Below, piece by piece: positions 50,681 through 59,760 of a stretch of 64,000 nucleotides of DNA. Each line of letters opens with the position of its first letter. Positions within the stretch are counted from its first letter, which is position 1. Under the pieces are notes generated by a model, which had not been told where the DNA came from, did no database searches, and saw nothing but the letters and a program-made list of their open reading frames with translations. The position numbers and the translations under genes were made by a program. The DNA lies in contig NZ_CP110389.1 in NCBI RefSeq assembly GCF_026015985.1, positions 3,752,001-3,816,000 on the forward strand, read 5' to 3'. This DNA is from Rhodopseudomonas sp. P2A-2r (GTDB taxonomy: Bacteria; Pseudomonadota; Alphaproteobacteria; Rhizobiales; Xanthobacteraceae).

Positions 50681-50797
50681 GGGCACTTATGCCGCGCCTA
50701 TATCTCTGGGCTGCACCTTGTCTCGTTTTCAAATGACTTTGCACCCATCTTCCGGGAGCGGTCGAAATTGGGACCGCACTTTGGACGAGACCACGCC

Positions 50798-51259
50798 ATG
50801 TCGCTCAATCATCAGGCTCACGAATTCGGCCCCGCTGAATGGCTCCGCGACGCGCCCGCCGCAACGGCCGACATTTTCACGGACATCCTCGCCACCACGC
50901 GTCGAGGCAACCCAATGATTCGGGCCCTCGAGGTCGCCCGCATCAAGCACCTGATCACCTGCTGCGCCTGGACAGACGCCGCGCTGGCGCTGCTGGCCCT
51001 GGAATTGCCGCCCTGGCAGTTGCGCCGCCTCGCTTATGACGACGGCGAATGGCATTGTGCCCTGTCGAAGTACCGCGAAATGCCGGACTGGCTCGACGTT
51101 GCCGTCGAAACGCATCACGCCGACATGGCGCTGGCGATTGTCGGCGCCGTTCTGCAAGCGCAGCAGGAAAGCCTCGGCCCGGCTCTGCCAGAGGTCGCCA
51201 TGGGTCCCAAGGCGCCTGACGCGTCCTGGGAGCCCGTGCTGTGCGACAATTTTGCCTGA
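50798..51259 (+). CDS. conserved hypothetical protein
   Basis: 153 residues from ATG 50798 (MSLNHQAHEFGPAEWLRDAP). Mostly helical; a Cys-Trp segment ITCCAWTDAALALLALELPP and GEWHCALSKYREMPDWLDVA are the most distinctive parts. Not recognised as a named domain. Followed 25 bp later by the small membrane protein gene. Confidence 0.65.
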   Translation: MSLNHQAHEFGPAEWLRDAPAATADIFTDILATTRRGNPMIRALEVARIKHLITCCAWTDAALALLALELPPWQLRRLAYDDGEWHCALSKYREMPDWLDVAVETHHADMALAIVGAVLQAQQESLGPALPEVAMGPKAPDASWEPVLCDNFA

Positions 51260-51284
51260 CCGCCGGATGCCGCAGCTTGGCCGG

Positions 51285-51548
51285 ATGACGACCGAATTCT
51301 CCAGCGCCCAGGTGGCGACCCGCTTCGCCATGCGCATTGTCGTTCTGTGCGTGTTCGCGTCATTCGGCAGCATTGGATTCGCCCGCAGCTTTGCTGCGTT
51401 GCTGTGGATGTCGGTGATCATCAGCGTCTTCGCAGGCGTCGTCCGACGGGAACTGCCGCTCGGCGCATCGCTGACCTACTGGGACGAGGCCGCCGCCTAT
51501 GGCGCACTGTTCTGCCTGGCCAGCCTCGCCGCCGCAGAGGCATCCTAG
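51285..51548 (+). CDS. small membrane protein, paralog of 41804-42076
   Basis: 87 residues from ATG 51285 (an ATG at 51267 is possible). Two hydrophobic segments (FAMRIVVLCVFASFGSIGFA, FAALLWMSVIISVFAGVV) and the end WDEAAAYGALFCLASLAA. About half identical to the protein at 41804-42076. Function unknown. Confidence 0.68.
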   Translation: MTTEFSSAQVATRFAMRIVVLCVFASFGSIGFARSFAALLWMSVIISVFAGVVRRELPLGASLTYWDEAAAYGALFCLASLAAAEAS

Positions 51549-51686
51549 GTCTGCCGGCTCCTATGATTTCCCTATGAGATCGGCGCAGGCTTACTCTCGC
51601 ATTCATATCCCGCCGCGAAGATATTGCGAACATGCCCGATCGGGCAGCGGCGCTGCGGCGCCGGTCATCGTCACAGGAGACTTTGC

Positions 51687-51947
51687 GTGAATCTCGTCGA
51701 ACCTCCCTCATGTCACATCGTGTTGATTGGAAAGAACAGCCGCGGCCAGTGGGTGGCCCGCGAGCGCGACGGGCTCTATGGCGGCCTGTTCGTCAGCCAG
51801 CAGGCCGCGGTCCGCTACGCGCTGTTTGAGAATCACCATCACCCGGAAGCCATCATCTCCCTCGCGACACCGCTAGAGTTCGACGTCGGCACCACCATAT
51901 CCGCTGCCGAAGGCGCCGACATCGCGCAGCCACGCCGCGCCGCCTGA
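51687..51947 (+). CDS. small hypothetical protein
   Basis: 86 residues from GTG 51687 (AGGAGA upstream). CHIVLIGKNSRGQWVARERD and GLYGGLFVSQQAAVRYALFE suggest a small alpha/beta fold; I recognise it as a recurring Bradyrhizobium-type protein but not a named family. Confidence 0.6.
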   Translation: MNLVEPPSCHIVLIGKNSRGQWVARERDGLYGGLFVSQQAAVRYALFENHHHPEAIISLATPLEFDVGTTISAAEGADIAQPRRAA

Positions 51948-51960
51948 CCGGCCGCGAACG

Positions 51961-52923
51961 GTGATCACCATGACCAGCGCCACCCATCGCACCGCCTGGC
52001 TGGCGGGCTGCATTCCCGACCTGCCGACGCCATTCGACGACAGCGACAGCATCGACCTCGTCGCCCTCGCGCGCCTGTGCGAACGGCAGATCGCGGCGGG
52101 CTGCACCGCCATCGTGGTCGGCGAGACCGCCGGCGAGATGGCCACACTGACGCTGGACGAGCACGACGCCATCGTCCGCGCCGCGGTGAAGACCGCGCGC
52201 GGACGCGTCCGCGTCATCGCCGGCGCCGGCTCGAACTCCACCAGCCAGGCGATTGAGCTCACGCGGCGCTCCGATGCAGCGGGTGCCGACGCCATCATGT
52301 CGGTCGTCCCCTATTACAACAAGCCGATGCAGTCGGGCATATCAGCGCATTTTGCGGCGGTGGCCGACTGCACCGAGTTGCCGATCGTCCTGCACGACAT
52401 TCCACAGCGTACGATGCGCGTCCTTGCCGACGACACACTGTTGCAACTCGCGGTCTCGCCGCAGTTTGTCGGCCTGCGCGACGGCTCCGGCGACATCACC
52501 CGTCCGCTGCGCCTAAGGCCGCTACTGCGACCCGGCTTTCGCCTGCTGTCCGGGGACGATGCGACTGCGGCCGGCTTTGCGACGCAGGGCGGCGACGGCT
52601 GGATCTCAATGACCGCTGCCGTGGCGCCGCAGCTCTGCCGCAAGCTCGATGATCTGCGAGGACACGCCGACCTGCGCAGCGCGCAGGCAATCGCCGGCCA
52701 GCTGTGCCGGCTGACCTCGGCGCTGGCATTGGACGGAACGCCGGCAGCGTTGAAACATGCGCTCGGCCTGCTCGGCCAGGTGTCAGCGCGGGTGCGCCTG
52801 CCAATGGTCGAGCCCGACACAACGGCAAAGGCCACAATCGCAGAGGTGATCGCAGCGCTTTACGCCGATATGGAAAGTTGCGACGTCGAGCATCGGCTCC
52901 TGCTAGAACTCAGCCGGCTCTAG
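51961..52923 (+). CDS. DapA-family (dihydrodipicolinate synthase-like) protein with altered catalytic residues
   Basis: 320 residues; the start is 51961 or 51970. TIM-barrel family motifs are present: GETAGEMATLTLDEHDA, SVVPYYNKPMQSGISAHF and GLRDGSGDITRP. At the position of the Schiff-base lysine (K161 of E. coli DapA) there is Arg173, and at the position of Tyr133 there is His145 (VLHDIPQRT). Both canonical catalytic residues are therefore replaced, so lyase activity is doubtful. The stop codon lies inside the left arm of an inverted repeat. Confidence 0.82.
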   Translation: MITMTSATHRTAWLAGCIPDLPTPFDDSDSIDLVALARLCERQIAAGCTAIVVGETAGEMATLTLDEHDAIVRAAVKTARGRVRVIAGAGSNSTSQAIELTRRSDAAGADAIMSVVPYYNKPMQSGISAHFAAVADCTELPIVLHDIPQRTMRVLADDTLLQLAVSPQFVGLRDGSGDITRPLRLRPLLRPGFRLLSGDDATAAGFATQGGDGWISMTAAVAPQLCRKLDDLRGHADLRSAQAIAGQLCRLTSALALDGTPAALKHALGLLGQVSARVRLPMVEPDTTAKATIAEVIAALYADMESCDVEHRLLLELSRL

Positions 52924-53041
52924 CAGTCTGCTGAAAAACTCAATTCCGCCGCAGTTCGATTCCGTTCCAGACTCTTTTAGATTCCGTTTTGTTCACGGTT
53001 TTGACGCCCGGCACCGGAGTTTTTCAGCAGACTGCTAGAGC
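52917..53041. repeat. 125-bp element bounded by 25-nt perfect inverted repeats
   Basis: The arms are 52917-52941 and 53017-53041, exact reverse complements; the core is TAGCAGTCTGCTGAAAAACT. The left arm contains the stop codon of the DapA-like gene. The ends resemble a MITE or the ends of a lost insertion sequence; as RNA it could form a long hairpin and act as terminator. Confidence 0.75.
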
Positions 53042-53160
53042 TCGTCATTGCGACGGAGCACGTCCGACGCCGCAACCCAGTCTGCGCTGATCTGGATTGC
53101 CGCGCGGAGTTAATCATCGGGCCGGCGAAGACGGTCCGGTTGGCTCGCAACGACGGCGAG
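53042..53160. repeat. dispersed palindromic intergenic repeat, copy 2 (inverted)
   Basis: Reverse complement of this stretch shares CTTCGCCGGCCCGATGATTA, ACTCCGCG.GCAATCC and the GTCGTTGCGAG/CAATGACG ends with the copy at 50563-50680. Adjacent to the inverted-repeat element. Confidence 0.65.
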
Positions 53161-53173
53161 ACGAGCCGCCCCC

Positions 53174-53383
53174 TTACGCATCGCATTTATCTCTGGTAAC
53201 GTCGGGCCATTGTAAGCCGTGTTTCTCGCGCCATTTCGGTCCAGGGCCGCGCATGTAGTGCGCGCCGGGATGATAGCTGGGGGGACCGATTAGTAGCCCG
53301 CGCAACCAAGCGAACAGCACGGGCAGGGTCTTGCCGTAGGCGCCGATGCGCGCGAACAGCGCGTCTGATGGGTGCTTGCTCAT
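53174..53383 (-). CDS. small hypothetical protein, second gene of a pair
   Basis: 69 residues (MSKHPSDALFARIGAYGKTL, then PVLFAWLRGLLIGPPSY). Overlaps the upstream gene stop as ATGA. One weak hydrophobic stretch. Function unknown. Confidence 0.6.
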   Translation of the reverse strand: MSKHPSDALFARIGAYGKTLPVLFAWLRGLLIGPPSYHPGAHYMRGPGPKWREKHGLQWPDVTRDKCDA

Positions 53384-53676
53384 CGCCCGCCCCGATCGGT
53401 CGAGGCTTTTGGCGGCGCGTCGTAGCGAACGCCGCGCAGGGCTAGTTCGCGCTGCACCCGGCGCATCTTGTCGGCAACGATAGCGACATGGACGGCGGCC
53501 AGCAATCCCTTGATATGGTTGAACGTCAGCCGCGCCAGCACGCGCAGCCGCTTCCAGTGCATTGCGCCGGAATGATGGACGATCGGCGCCTGCTCGCGGC
53601 TGATCAGCCAGGACCGATAGGCATCGTCGCCGGTGAGGTCGCGGAACTTGTCCGAGTGGTGAGAAACATACGTCAT
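53380..53676 (-). CDS. small hypothetical protein, first gene of a pair
   Basis: 98 residues (MTYVSHHSDKFRDLTGDDAY). The C-terminal half is basic (KMRRVQRELALRGVRYDAPP). No family recognised. Translationally coupled to the next gene. Confidence 0.6.
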   Translation of the reverse strand: MTYVSHHSDKFRDLTGDDAYRSWLISREQAPIVHHSGAMHWKRLRVLARLTFNHIKGLLAAVHVAIVADKMRRVQRELALRGVRYDAPPKASTDRGGR

Positions 53677-54121
53677 CGCAGCTCTCCGGGTCAGAAAACG
53701 GCTATTCGCCGTTCACTACCGGAAGATGCTGAAGAGCCCATATAAAATCGAGACTGGCGGCCACTGCCTGTTATAGCCGCGGCGTATATTATATGGTCCA
53801 GGACTCGACGCATCAGGACCACGATGTCCCAGATGTTGGGCCGTGCCACTTCGCAATCTTGTTGGGGCTATGGAGAAGGCGCTCGCAGATGAGCTCGCGG
53901 CAGGAGGCGAAGATTTCTTAAGTGCAAGCGACGTAGAAATACGGGCTTGCAGCACAATAAAGCAACTTCCATAATATAATTGAGAGTGCTGCGCCGCAGA
54001 GGTTTCCTTTATCGTGCTCCTCCCGCGATATTCGCGTTGTTCCTCGTCAGCACCTCTGAGACAAATTGAGGGACTTCCCGAAGGGAGGATTTCTGGTTCA
54101 TCGTAGCCGTAAGGAGCGAAG
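53677..54121. other. stretch without an intact gene
   Basis: Contains a short possible fragment around 53870-53970 and, from about 53990 on, what looks like the upstream non-coding end of an IS3 element leading into the orfA stump. No other feature supported. Confidence 0.4.
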
Positions 54122-54283
54122 ATGAAACAGAAATCCGGGCCGGATAAAGCTCCGGCAGAACGAGTGTTGAAGGAGATTCGGCGCCAGACCCGCCGCCAGT
54201 ATTCTGCGGAAGAGACGATCCGCATCGTGCTGGAGGGACTGCGCGGTGAGGAAAATATCTCCGAGCTGTGCCGCCGATATTCA
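54122..54283 (+). pseudogene. IS3 family transposase orfA, truncated
   Basis: ATG 54122, MKQKSGPDKAPAERVLKEIR then RQTRRQYSAEETIRIVLEGL and GEENISELCRR, the helix-turn-helix of IS3-type OrfA proteins. After ELCRR (about 54283) the family sequence stops abruptly. orfB and the other end are missing; the junction lies about 110 bp from the 3' end of the patatin gene. Confidence 0.8.
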
Positions 54284-54396
54284 CTTTACGACAGTAATCG
54301 TCGATCGACGATATACCCCAAAGCGAAACTAGATCACGTAAGCCCTAATAGACTCATACCGCGAGTTTCGCGCGCATTGAGCGCTCCGCATCGACA

Positions 54397-57300
54397 CTAC
54401 AATGAGTTTAGCAGCCGTTTGGCCAGGGATTGCCTGGACGATGTCGATACATCTTCAATACATTTGGAGAACATCTCGCTGCGCTCCTCGACAAGGGCCT
54501 GATCGGAAGCGGCGCTGTCCATGTCCGACTGGAAGCCTCGCACGGCAGCCCAACTCAACTTCTTGTCCTGCAGCAGTTCAAAAAGTGTGTGGCCGCTGTA
54601 CTTGAACGTTTGAAAGTGAGCGAAGGTCACCTTCGCCGAGATCTTTGCGTTCCACAGCGCATCCGGGAACGCTGTGATATCCAGGCTTGGAATTTGTCCA
54701 AGTTTCTGGAGCGGCCCACTCTCGCGAGCATATTGTTCTCGCCCGACGAGTTGGTACATACCCCGAGGGCGAAAATCCCAGCCATCGTTGCTGCCGGGGA
54801 TATTGCCGTAATCCTCTTTGTTCGAACCCCAGATCGTATTGGCTAGTTCGACCGGATTATTTAGCAGCTTATTTACGTCAATCGGCAGCCCACCCTTAGC
54901 GACCCGCCTAGAGTTGATCTGGTCGATCCGCGCAACCCAGACTTTTGGTATCTGGTCTACGCTGCTAAACGACAGGTTCTCGCTGGTGTGAACGAAGTCC
55001 GCGCTATCGTAGGATACCGAGCCGAGCACATAGGCCAAGATCCGTGGATCGGTTTCCTTGAGACTATCCCATTCCTGCAAAAGCGCCTTGACCTGTTCCG
55101 CCTGAAAATAGGCGATGTATCCCTCACGATGGGGCGCTAGGGGCTTCGGCGGCGGAACATTCCGCTTAGCGGACTCCTTGATCTCCTGCTCATAAGCACC
55201 GAGTCGGGCCAAATACCTCTTGTACCTGCGCTCCTGAAACCATTTGGCTTCGTAGCAGGCAAGTAGCCCTTGATGATCTAGTTTTGGTTCGAATTGACCA
55301 TTGCTGCCAAGGGAGTTGACGTACTTGTCGGCGGTTTCGGAATCTCTCTGCGCCTGAAACGCGGCAGCAACCGATCCGTTGAGTAGGTGAAACACCCGGA
55401 CCTGCAGGCAATCCGCATTGCTCTGCTGACTGCGGGATTGGGTAAATGCGCTGTTTGGCAGGCAATCCCAGAACCGGCCGCTACTCAACGAAACGACATC
55501 CCTCGTCTTGTCCGATAGGGTCCAGCCAAGCGGTAAATTATAGAACAAATCCTTGATATCGGACCGGCCGAACGTATCGAAATTTCGAACGCTGGCACCG
55601 CTTTGATCCAAAGGCAGGCGGTCATCTTGGGCGGCCCGGTTCAGAGCTATATAAGCCCGTGAGCTGCGTGTACTGAGCAGGGCACGGATAGGCTCCATGA
55701 CTTCGCCGAACGAAAAACTTCCGTGATCCGGAAAGTCGCCACCCGCCAATGACAGCAGGTAGATGCGAAATTTCGGCGCATCTGAAGTACCTTGAACGGT
55801 TTTGATCTTTCCGACCAGACTTAGCGCCGTTTCCAATCCGGAGTTATCGATATAGCCACCATCGACAAGATGGGCGACCTTGTTCTCCGTAATGCAATCA
55901 TTCTTGAGCCTTACAGTGGCGGCCGGAGTTACCCATGGAAACCTCGCGCTGATGAAGGCAGCTGCGCTGAGTGGAATATGCAAAGAGCTACTCTCCACTT
56001 TGGCATCTGCACCTTCTCCATGCCTATTCAGGTCGGCGAAAATGCAAAGATCTGAACCCTTGGGGTGAGACTCGTCTATATCAAACGGTGAAAAGACCAC
56101 TCGCTTTCCGCTGCCGACATCCGTGGCGTTCAACAGCAACGCCGGCATTTGATTACTGGGCGTCCAATGTGACTGATAATCGGACTTCAGGAGGTTTGGC
56201 GGATTGACCTGACGATTTTCGCTTTTTGCTGCTCTATCAGCCGCATTTTCCAGCGTGTACTCGAGAAAACGCGCCCGATCGAAGATAGGAATTGAAAATG
56301 GCAGGAAACTCTGGGTGAAATCGGTAAACAGGAATCCTGCAGTGAGCGGCGCGAGGAAGTCGGTCGTCAGAATCGACTCTACGCGCGCTTCAACTGTTCC
56401 TGGGGTATCAACCTGTTCGCGGCCGGTCCCGGCAAGAAACGCAGCGATTCTTGGACAGGCTTGCGCCGAATCTGCGTGGTAAGCAGTCGGACTGTTGTCT
56501 GCATTGAGAGCCGCGGCAAAAACGGCTGCGCCAACACTGCCGCCCGAGACAGAACTCACCGCAAACAAGTGGCGGCGAAATGTTGGACACAGGTCCTGCA
56601 TCCGCGCCAGAAATTTGGCCGCATTATGCGCAGCGTAGATCCCTCCACCCTGCGCCGACACGATGAATACTGGATATTCGCCGATCCTCGCCGCCTCGGC
56701 GACTCTGTCGGGCTGCTTGAGCCAATCGTCGAACGCCGAAACGGCCGAAACACGCGGCGAGGTTGTGATCAGAGCCTTGTCGGTTAGCAGCCGCACCTCA
56801 TGATCGTCATTGCCAATAACAGCGAGCAGCAGAGCCCATGCGAAAATGACGGGTAAGTAAGGAAAGCTGTGCTTGATCGTCAGCAGCGAGAGATGGACCG
56901 TGAAGGCTGTAACGCAGAGCGTAAATAACGCGACGACGCCGAAAGTGCCGACAAACTGAGCCGGCCGGTCCGGATAAGCGACGAACATGACTGTCAACGC
57001 GATGATCGCGCTAATCGTCAGTAAGAAGAACCGGAGTGAAAAGAAATATGTTTCGTTTGAACGCCTGGAAAAGGTGATCAAGCCGCCTTTTCCGCCGGAG
57101 CGCCACATCACGATTGCCGACATGATCGCTATCGCGAGAAGCGCAGCAAAAAGCACCAAAAGGATGAACCTATCGTGCTCGAACGCCCTTGCCTGGATGC
57201 GAAAAATGCTTCCCACTTCCTCGATAACATGGCGTTGGTCGGGTGATAGATGGAGATTTCCCGGCCGGGACGCAAGTTGACCGAGCATCGCGGCGAGTAC

Positions 57301-57600
57301 TGGTAGAACTCCGATGACCACCGGAATGGTCCTGAAATAGAATGCGGTGCGTCCCGTCGGGGCGGGTATGCGAACCAGTGTCTCGGTCGTAAGTTGAAGG
57401 GCGCCGAACCAGATCGTGATTGAGATCAGCAGGATTGCGATACATTCTTTCACAGCGATCCAGCCAGCGTCGGCCGCCGCTATGCGGTAGAGCTCTCGAA
57501 TCTGATCGGGCAAGAATAGTAGTACCGAGATAACGACGGAAATTGCGATCAGCCATCTCAGGTTCCGCAACAGCATATAGAGTTGTTCGCGCGTTGTCAT
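54397..57600 (-). CDS. membrane patatin-like phospholipase fused to a GH19/lysozyme-like domain
   Basis: 1067 residues in one frame. Residues 1-270 hold about seven transmembrane helices. Then comes a patatin/cPLA2-type hydrolase: oxyanion loop GGGIYAAHNAA (about 318), nucleophile elbow SSVSGGSVGAA (about 350) and dyad Asp in DGGYIDNSG (about 581). The last 220 residues resemble the GH19 chitinase/endolysin fold: DSADFVHTSENLSF (about 868), then YGNIPGSNDGWDFRPRGMYQ and LVGREQYARESG (about 940), matching the GNxxPGDGWxxRGRGxxQLTGRxxY motif. The catalytic Glu of the HES motif appears as Asp. Joining a membrane lipase to a cell-wall-type domain suggests an envelope-targeting effector or defence role; this is inference. 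Confidence 0.75.
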   Translation of the reverse strand: MTTREQLYMLLRNLRWLIAISVVISVLLFLPDQIRELYRIAAADAGWIAVKECIAILLISITIWFGALQLTTETLVRIPAPTGRTAFYFRTIPVVIGVLPVLAAMLGQLASRPGNLHLSPDQRHVIEEVGSIFRIQARAFEHDRFILLVLFAALLAIAIMSAIVMWRSGGKGGLITFSRRSNETYFFSLRFFLLTISAIIALTVMFVAYPDRPAQFVGTFGVVALFTLCVTAFTVHLSLLTIKHSFPYLPVIFAWALLLAVIGNDDHEVRLLTDKALITTSPRVSAVSAFDDWLKQPDRVAEAARIGEYPVFIVSAQGGGIYAAHNAAKFLARMQDLCPTFRRHLFAVSSVSGGSVGAAVFAAALNADNSPTAYHADSAQACPRIAAFLAGTGREQVDTPGTVEARVESILTTDFLAPLTAGFLFTDFTQSFLPFSIPIFDRARFLEYTLENAADRAAKSENRQVNPPNLLKSDYQSHWTPSNQMPALLLNATDVGSGKRVVFSPFDIDESHPKGSDLCIFADLNRHGEGADAKVESSSLHIPLSAAAFISARFPWVTPAATVRLKNDCITENKVAHLVDGGYIDNSGLETALSLVGKIKTVQGTSDAPKFRIYLLSLAGGDFPDHGSFSFGEVMEPIRALLSTRSSRAYIALNRAAQDDRLPLDQSGASVRNFDTFGRSDIKDLFYNLPLGWTLSDKTRDVVSLSSGRFWDCLPNSAFTQSRSQQSNADCLQVRVFHLLNGSVAAAFQAQRDSETADKYVNSLGSNGQFEPKLDHQGLLACYEAKWFQERRYKRYLARLGAYEQEIKESAKRNVPPPKPLAPHREGYIAYFQAEQVKALLQEWDSLKETDPRILAYVLGSVSYDSADFVHTSENLSFSSVDQIPKVWVARIDQINSRRVAKGGLPIDVNKLLNNPVELANTIWGSNKEDYGNIPGSNDGWDFRPRGMYQLVGREQYARESGPLQKLGQIPSLDITAFPDALWNAKISAKVTFAHFQTFKYSGHTLFELLQDKKLSWAAVRGFQSDMDSAASDQALVEERSEMFSKCIEDVSTSSRQSLAKRLLNSL

Positions 57601-57934
57601 GAACCCTCCTGCGGATCAAGACCCAGTCAATGAATAAAGACTACCGCCAACTCGATAGACTACTCATCATCAAAAGACATATTGGAAAAGTCGGGCCTGC
57701 AAAAACGTAACCTGAAATCGTATCCGCAGCTCAATCAACCTAAAGATGGTATATATTATTATTGCAACTGTCGAGAGACTTCACGCGATCATTGTTGCGG
57801 GAGAATGGGGGGCAAGACAAAATGCGATCCGCGCCAAGTGAATTACACCGCTTCTGCTGCCTCGAACGGCCGCCCCGCCAAACCGGGCCAACTCTAACGT
57901 CGGTGATACGCCCTCATTTTCAAACGAGAGGAAC
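57601..57934. other. stretch without a supported gene
   Basis: AT-rich immediately upstream of the patatin gene, which probably has its promoter here. No coding sequence supported. Confidence 0.4.
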
Positions 57935-58110
57935 ATGTCAACGGAGCTCACACGCCGCGCGGGAGCGACATTTCTGCTCTCCATCGCATTCGCCGTCGCA
58001 ACAACGGGCATCCCAGTCGGCTTTTCCGCAGCCAATGCCGACGTTGGCGCGACGCCGCCCACGGAAGCAAAGGCCGAATACCAGAGAAAACTCGCGGAGT
58101 ATAATGCGGC
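57935..58110 (+). pseudogene. signal-peptide protein, N-terminal fragment fused to phage DNA
   Basis: ATG 57935 with AGAGGAAC upstream. MSTELTRRAGATFLLSIAFA is a good signal peptide; the mature part reaches AEYQRKLAEYN and then runs out of frame into phage capsid sequence at about 58105-58111. A host gene cut by the prophage rearrangement. Confidence 0.6.
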
Positions 58111-58572
58111 ACCGTGGGCTACACCCCGTCGGGCGGCGCCAGCAACTTCGCCGCGTCGAATCCCGCTGATGCGCTGATCGATCTGTTCCACGGAATCAAG
58201 ACGCCATACCGCGCCAACGGCGTTTGGATGATGAACAGCACCACGCTCGGCGCCATCCGCAAGTTCAAGGATGGCCAGGGCCGATATCTGGTCAACATCC
58301 AGGGTCTCGACAATACGCCGGTCACCACCATTCTCGGTCGGCCCGTGGTCGAAGCACCGGACATGCCTGACGTCGGTGCCAACACCACGCCGGTGATCTT
58401 CGGTGACTTCAGCCAGGGTTATCGCATTTTCGACCGCACCTCGCTGTCGATCCTACGCGACCCGTACAGCCAGGCCACCAACGGAATGACCCGCTTTCAC
58501 GGTCGTCGTCGCGTCGCCGGTGGCGTCGGTAAGGCTGAAGCCATCCGCAAGCTCAAGATCGCAACGTCCTGA
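58111..58572 (+). pseudogene. HK97-type major capsid protein, C-terminal part
   Basis: About 153 residues: GYTPSGGASNFAASNPADAL, PYRANGVWMMNSTTLGAIRK and VTTILGRPVVEAPDMPDVG, ending in DFSQGYRIFDRTSLSILRDP. These are characteristic of the C-terminal two-thirds of HK97-fold capsid proteins. The N-terminal delta domain and upstream portal and protease genes are missing. Confidence 0.82.
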
Positions 58573-58632
58573 TCATAGCGGGGCACGCTCGCCGCGCCCC
58601 GTCACCTCAACCATTTTACAAGGAAGCGAACG

Positions 58633-59058
58633 ATGCGCGATCTCGCGAACAATCTGCACTTCAAGCCGGCATTCTTGCCTGGCCCCGCCGTCACCGACAA
58701 CACGGCCCAGGTTTCGACCATCCTGGACACGTTCGGTGCCGGCGCCGCCGTGCTGGCCTATGTCACCGGTGTTCTGTCGGACACCGATGCCACGTTTACA
58801 GAGTTGCTCGAGGAGTCGAATTCTTCCGACTTGAGCGGTGCCAACACAGTTGCAGCGACCGACATGATCGGGACGGCGGCGCTGGCCAGCTTCGGATTCG
58901 CGGACGACGGCGAGTGCAGGAAGATTGGCTACATCGGCAGCAAGCGCTACGTCCGCGCCACCGTCACGCCAGCCGCCAACACCGGCAACCTGTTCATGGC
59001 CGGCATGTGGATCCTCGGCCGCGTAGCCAGCGTGCCGACGCCGAATCCGCCGCAATAA
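58633..59058 (+). CDS. phage virion-associated hypothetical protein
   Basis: 141 residues (MRDLANNLHFKPAFLPGPAV), AAGG upstream. GECRKIGYIGSKRYVRATVT is typical of a small protein found after capsid genes in alphaproteobacterial prophages. Probably a head or decoration protein. Confidence 0.7.
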   Translation: MRDLANNLHFKPAFLPGPAVTDNTAQVSTILDTFGAGAAVLAYVTGVLSDTDATFTELLEESNSSDLSGANTVAATDMIGTAALASFGFADDGECRKIGYIGSKRYVRATVTPAANTGNLFMAGMWILGRVASVPTPNPPQ

Positions 59059-59172
59059 CGCCAAACCGAACACTAATCGCCGGATTTCAAAATCCGGCGC
59101 TGGCGGCTGTCCGGTCGAGTGTCATCCCCGTGTCCAGCTTTATCGGGCAGCCGCATTTCACTTGAGGCCATC

Positions 59173-59760
59173 ATGTTGACCGTCATCACCGCAGCCGAGA
59201 GTTATGACATTGCGACGCTCGCCGCCGTGAAAGCTGCGCTGGGCATCACCGGAACCGCCGAAGACCTCACGCTTCCGCCGCTGATCAGCCGGGCCAGCGC
59301 CGCGATCGCCACGGCATGCAATCGGGTGCTCGTCGAGGAGACGGTCGAGGAGACGGTACGCGACGCCCGCTGCGGCATCATGCTGCAGCGCTACCCGGTC
59401 ACGTCTGTCACCACCGTCACAGAAGACGGCACCGGACTCGTCCCGGCCGATTACGAGGCCGATCTCGGTTGCGGCATCATTGAGAGGCTGCGCTCAGATA
59501 GCGTGGGATGCTGGGCGCGCGGTCGCACCGTCATCCGGTACCGGGCCGGCTACACCCTCGAGACCATGCCACCGGACATCGTGCAAGCCCTGGTCATGGT
59601 GGTCGCGCAGTTCCGCTCGCAGGCCGCCCGCGACCCGCTGCTGAGGGCCGAAGAGACCACCGACGTCGAACGCCTCGAATGGCAGGTTGGAATCGATGAC
59701 GGGATTCCCGCCTCCGTGCGCGCGCTGCTGGTCGACCACCGCAGGCCAGCAGGCGCATGA
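59173..59760 (+). CDS. phage head-tail connector (gp6-like) protein
   Basis: 195 residues from ATG 59173. LAAVKAALGITGTAEDLTLP then LISRASAAIATACNRVL is the gp6-type N-terminal helix pair; RYPVTSVTTVTEDGTGLVPA and IRYRAGYTLETMPPDIVQAL follow as expected. Forms the ring between portal and tail. Confidence 0.82.
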   Translation: MLTVITAAESYDIATLAAVKAALGITGTAEDLTLPPLISRASAAIATACNRVLVEETVEETVRDARCGIMLQRYPVTSVTTVTEDGTGLVPADYEADLGCGIIERLRSDSVGCWARGRTVIRYRAGYTLETMPPDIVQALVMVVAQFRSQAARDPLLRAEETTDVERLEWQVGIDDGIPASVRALLVDHRRPAGA

